Shown one piece after another: positions 60,161 through 64,000 of a stretch of 64,000 bases of DNA. Every line of letters starts with the position of its first letter. Within the stretch, counting starts at the first letter, position 1. The stretch is taken from positions 45,065,317 to 45,129,316 of the forward strand of contig NC_090981.1 in the NCBI RefSeq assembly GCF_040807025.1. The letters run 5' to 3'. The notes under the pieces were generated by a model. It was not told the DNA's origin and ran no database searches. It was given only the letters and a program-made list of their open reading frames with translations. The position numbers and the translations under genes are program-made. This DNA comes from Struthio camelus (lineage: Eukaryota; Chordata; Aves; Struthioniformes; Struthionidae).

Positions 60161-62579
60161 TCAATATTATGCAACTGCATAAGTATAAATAATTGTGTTC
60201 AATTTACAACAATTATGCCATCCATAAGGAGTTTATCTTAGAGAAAATAAGACTGCAAACACTTTATTGCACAGACCCTAACAATTTTTTTTTTTTTTTT
60301 TGGTAAGCTGAGAAATCTACAGCAGGAAGTCTACAAAGGAACACATCAGATCTACAATCACATAAAGACTGACCAAGAAGCACACAGGTAGGAGGATCTC
60401 TAACAGCTCACTGATAAGGTAAACACTAACAAACAGGTACTACATAAACACAAGCTTAAGCACTGTTACACTTCCATAATGCAAAAAACTTATTTTGTCA
60501 GAAGTGATAATGAACTATACAAAAATATACATAAAGGTATACTGTAAACAAATAGCTAGATGTGCTTTAAAGGAAACAAGAGAATAGTTTAAAAAAAAAA
60601 ATCCAGAAGACTGTAAACTAGGAAATACCTCCCAGACAGAAATGTTATGATACTGAAGTGCATTAGCATTCGTTTGTAGTAACTGCCAAAGCACAGATGA
60701 ACTGTAAATGTTGAGACCACTTCTCTTCAAAACTGCTCGAAGAGTATTTTCCGTCGCTCACTAGCTCCTCGGTGAACCCGTGAAAGGCAGTATGAATGCT
60801 CTAGGGCCACACGAAAAAATCAGGACTTGTTTGTGATTTTATCTTTCTGTGACAGGTTTGTCGTAATCTAGCTCAACTAATCATTGTAATAAAGCCTTTC
60901 CCAGCGGGAAATCTGTACACTGTCAGCTGTCATACAAACCTCCAAGTCAAGATTGCACTGTGCTTTTATGAACACTTTTATAGCTTTTGAGACAGAAAGA
61001 TAATCCATAAGCCCCAATGAAACAGGGAGGGGCTTAGCCCTAGTGTGGGTACATAGAGCAGAAATAAGCAAAAATACCATCTTACTGATCCTGATCATTT
61101 AAAAACACTCACCTGCAAAGATATTTTGTAGTGCTCCTGTACATGTTTCAAATTTTACCTTTCATCCTTCCAAACAAACTGAATACCTCCACGCTAAAAC
61201 GATCAAAGTCTACATGTTCGACAGTATACAAAATTTAAATAAGGCCTAGCAAAAGTAAAAAGACAGTCACATTCTAGCACCAAATAGCTCCAACAGGTTC
61301 CTCTGTTACAAAAATGCTTCTCTTGTAATTACAGTATTTACTTTTTTGCATATAAATAAAAAGATTACATTATGAAATGTATGGAGCTACTCAATGCACT
61401 TAGAAATGAATGTGAAACCCAGAATTACTTGCTAAAAACAGCAAGTTAAGTCTACAACGTAAGGCCCCAGCTATGTATTAAAACGTATCGGATGTCCTGA
61501 ACTTTTCTGAAGATATGATACTGAAAGTGTTTTTATTTTTTTCCTTTTTACCACAATTCATAAAATAGGAAAAAAAGAAAAGCTATAGCTGCATGAAGCT
61601 AATTATGCAAACCTGTATGTCATGATAATACATACGCTCTAAATTCATTAAAAAACAGGGATGAATATAGTACTGCAAGTCATGTGCTTATACTTGTGCC
61701 TCACACTGTAAGGGCCTGAATTTAAAAAAGCTCAAGGAAACCAAGAGAGGGTTGCAGCAGAAACTAAGCACACAGCGTGTGCTTTAGAGTCTCAGCCTTG
61801 TCTGAGGTGAAGGTCACAGAGTACACTCCCAATAGACAAGACGAGAACAACCATTTCACCAGAAAACACTCGTCTTACTGGGATGTAGTGATAACGGAGC
61901 GGTCCTCCCTTAGCTTTAATTGTTACCTATTTTAAGAGATAAGCTTTGTGCTGTAGGGAGATGCAGTTAGATCCTGTGTTAGATCTGGTGAAGCAGTTAG
62001 CCAGATACAGTACTATCAAAATCTGATTATTAAAAATACATGTAAAAACTCACAATAAGTCACCATATTTATTCTTTCCTAGTATTTTTAACTCTAGCTA
62101 GGATTTTTAATAAGTAAAAATGCGGCATATTTTTGTCTTCCAGTCAGACCAATGTTTGTGCACGTCCATGCCAAGTCTGAGTTTTAGCAATTCGGTTTCA
62201 TGTTTGACTATGGCAAATAAGTGGCAAAGCAACTATCATAAAAAAGGGGAGAGTAAACAATGCGATCAGCAGCAAAGTATATACGCTACATTCAAACCCC
62301 AAACACATCACTAGGTATTTACAGAGGAAATCTTTTCTTCAACTGTTCTCAGCTGTAAAGGTATTTTTGTACAAATACTATATGGTAACAGTTTTACCGG
62401 TTACATTTGGGAAGGCATTTTGAAAAAAAGTCCTCTCTCTATATACCCCCTGCCCCCTTGCTTCAGTGACATGAAAGCTTTGCTGCACAAGGACAATACA
62501 CAGTGCTGGTTTGAAGGTAGTCAAAACACATTGACATTTTTTCAGCTAGTCTTGAAGTCACATCTGCCAGGTACTACAG
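60139..62579 (-). other. MAST4-like 3' UTR (inferred extent)
   Basis: About 2.4 kb of AT-rich sequence after the TGA stop. It carries several AATAAA hexamers on the - strand (for example 60263-60268 and 60155-60160). A Pumilio-type TGTAAATA lies at 62316-62323 on the - strand, and a 17-T run on the + strand (60285-60301) is an A tract in the transcript. I see no ORF of interest. The 3' border follows the best polyadenylation site and is inferred. Confidence 0.5.
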
Positions 62580-64000
62580 TCAAGAGGATTTTTTGTGAGG
62601 ACTACTCCGCAAAACTTCCTTTCCTCGCCGCTGCCGGGCCGAGTCTTTGTCATTAGAAAGTGCGTTAGGGCGGTCAGGCGTGGTTGCTGACCTAGGTAAA
62701 TCTTTACCTACGTTCTGTTTTCTTGAAGCAGAAGGCTGAGCTTGTACAGCATCTTTTCCCTTTACATCCACAGCGTTAACAGAAGATGACCTTTCTTGAT
62801 TTCCAGGCTTCCCCCCAAGGTTTGAAGTAGGGTGGTGGGCTTCTACGGCAACAGCTGCACTATGCAAGGTCATCAGGGAAACACTTTTAGTCATTTCTGT
62901 CTTACCACTCCCTACAGAAGAGGTGCTTTTCTTATTCAATTCCTTGTAGATGACTGCAGGAAGCTCAGGTGAGCCTGCTTTAACCTTTGCTGAAGATGCA
63001 TCGCTCTTCGCTGAAGATAAAACAGATGCTTCTTGTCTGCATTCAGAGAAACTGGCTGAACAAGTCAGCAGCTTTCCTGGCGTTGCAGCCACACGACAAG
63101 AACTCTGCCCAGTGGCGGCCGATGAATGTTTTGTTGCGATCTGCTTGTTTGCATCCTCTGGCTGTTTTTGATTAACTTGTCCTTTCCCTTTTGAATCTTG
63201 AGAGCTTTTGCTACTTGTGGTTGCTTTTTCCACTCCTTTCCCTCTAGCATCACAGTTTGTGAGGCAAAGAGTAGGCTCTACTTTCCCACTGTCACGTTGG
63301 GCATAAAGTGCGTCAGTGCATATTTTTCCTTCGGGTCTTTTGTCTGCTGAGATTGTCTGGTTTCTGTCTGCCTCTTTGCTCAGCAAGAGAGAGTCTTTCA
63401 CAGTGGAAAACTTTGGAGACACAGTTTGTTTTTCACTGAGGTGAAGATGCTTTTGATCAGCGGATTCCCCAAAGCCTGCCGGTTCTTGCCTTTGCATTTG
63501 CTTAGAACTCTCTGGGCCTGTTGGTACCTGGCCAACAGAGGATTTGGGTTTGGTTTCAGGAGTGATACTATTCATCTGAAGGGTGGATACTGACCCATGT
63601 TCCAAACCCAGAGGCCTTTCGACCTGAACATGTTCATTGCTCGTTTTTCTCAGAGAGCCTGAAACAAAAGGAGAAGTATCTTGCACATTTTTACTGGCAT
63701 ATTTCCCATCTTTACGGGAGCTGACAGACACCTGAATAACGGCATCTTTTTCTTTTATGGTTGGAGTGCATGGTTTTTGTGAAAAAGTCTGTTTATCCGA
63801 GTGCTTAGACTTAGAGGAACTATTATCAGAGACGGGCCTGAATTTATTAGTGCTGCTTTCCACAGAGGTGGCAGCAGGCTTCACATGTTCTTGAATCCCC
63901 ACATGAACATCTACAGCACAGTTTCTGTTTACAGTCTCCTTCACAGCAGGGGAGCCCGAGGCATTAAGATGCTGCTGATGAACTTGGCTGGACAGCTCGC
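62580..64000 (-). CDS. MAST4-like kinase, C-terminal part of last exon (partial)
   Basis: An open frame of 472 complete codons plus stop enters from the right edge and ends at TGA (62580-62582). The apparent start at 63944 is a GTG inside a frame that stays open to base 64000, so the true start is outside the window. The peptide is rich in Ser, Lys, Thr, Gln and Pro, with no membrane helix, cysteine pattern or folded domain. This fits the long disordered tail of MAST4, a microtubule-associated Ser/Thr kinase whose DUF1908, kinase and PDZ domains would be encoded upstream. The assignment rests on the character of the tail, its length in one exon and its convergent position next to CD180, as in mammals. 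The residues themselves contain no diagnostic motif. The C-terminus ends in a basic PHKKSS. Confidence 0.72.
   Translation of the reverse strand, partial: ELSSQVHQQHLNASGSPAVKETVNRNCAVDVHVGIQEHVKPAATSVESSTNKFRPVSDNSSSKSKHSDKQTFSQKPCTPTIKEKDAVIQVSVSSRKDGKYASKNVQDTSPFVSGSLRKTSNEHVQVERPLGLEHGSVSTLQMNSITPETKPKSSVGQVPTGPESSKQMQRQEPAGFGESADQKHLHLSEKQTVSPKFSTVKDSLLLSKEADRNQTISADKRPEGKICTDALYAQRDSGKVEPTLCLTNCDARGKGVEKATTSSKSSQDSKGKGQVNQKQPEDANKQIATKHSSAATGQSSCRVAATPGKLLTCSASFSECRQEASVLSSAKSDASSAKVKAGSPELPAVIYKELNKKSTSSVGSGKTEMTKSVSLMTLHSAAVAVEAHHPTSNLGGKPGNQERSSSVNAVDVKGKDAVQAQPSASRKQNVGKDLPRSATTPDRPNALSNDKDSARQRRGKEVLRSSPHKKSS

Noticed and set aside
58732-60192. ORFs of 381, 398, 422 and 482 codons across the decamer array
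   Set aside because: All are translations of one 10-bp unit in shifted frames on both strands. There is no non-repeat domain and no splice or promoter context.
63942-63944. Start of the MAST4-like protein at 63944
   Set aside because: The codon is GTG and the frame is open to the window edge, so this is an internal Val in a larger exon.
1-64000. CRISPR arrays, operons, prophage or other bacterial systems
   Set aside because: Spliced vertebrate genes, CR1 and MIR elements and the low coding density show eukaryotic nuclear DNA. The only regular arrays are simple tandem repeats without spacers.

Overview
The window is vertebrate nuclear DNA and most likely from a bird. The main reason is a CR1 retrotransposon at 43191-44285 whose 3' end and 3' UTR read like avian CR1. 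The intron-containing immune gene CD180 and the large 3'-terminal exon of a gene I take to be MAST4 sit tail to tail, as they do in mammals (human 5q12.3). In birds the counterpart of this part of human chromosome 5 lies largely on Z, so a Z-linked location is a reasonable inference, but the sequence alone does not show it.

Layout. Bases 1 to about 47,030 are a gene-poor upstream region. I find no convincing protein-coding exon there. It holds several GC-rich CpG islands (about 2.9, 35.6, 38.0, 38.5 and 45.7 kb), a candidate AT-rich conserved regulatory block near 7 kb, old interspersed repeats, one young 5'-truncated CR1, a TA/TGTA microsatellite and scattered small tandem duplications. CD180 follows on the + strand in three coding exons (47318-47407, 50717-50883, 51565-53290) that join in frame into 660 codons plus stop. 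Its polyadenylation signals lie near 54.36-54.40 kb. A non-coding spacer carries a MIR-like fragment. Then comes a 1,110-bp array of 111 identical copies of a 10-bp purine unit (58998-60107). The 3' UTR and last coding exon of the MAST4-like gene occupy 60.14-64.0 kb on the - strand and run off the right edge.

Function. CD180 (RP105) is a leucine-rich-repeat receptor of B cells and myeloid cells. It has no TIR domain and works with MD-1 to tune TLR4-type responses. The visible MAST4 part is the disordered Ser/Lys/Thr-rich C-terminal tail of a microtubule-associated kinase. The two genes converge but no functional link is implied.

The most unusual object is the perfect decamer array. It begins about 30 bp beyond the best polyadenylation site of the MAST4-like gene, carries a G4 run every 10 bp on one strand, and is free of stop codons in all six frames. 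I see no CRISPR, operon, prophage or other prokaryotic system here.
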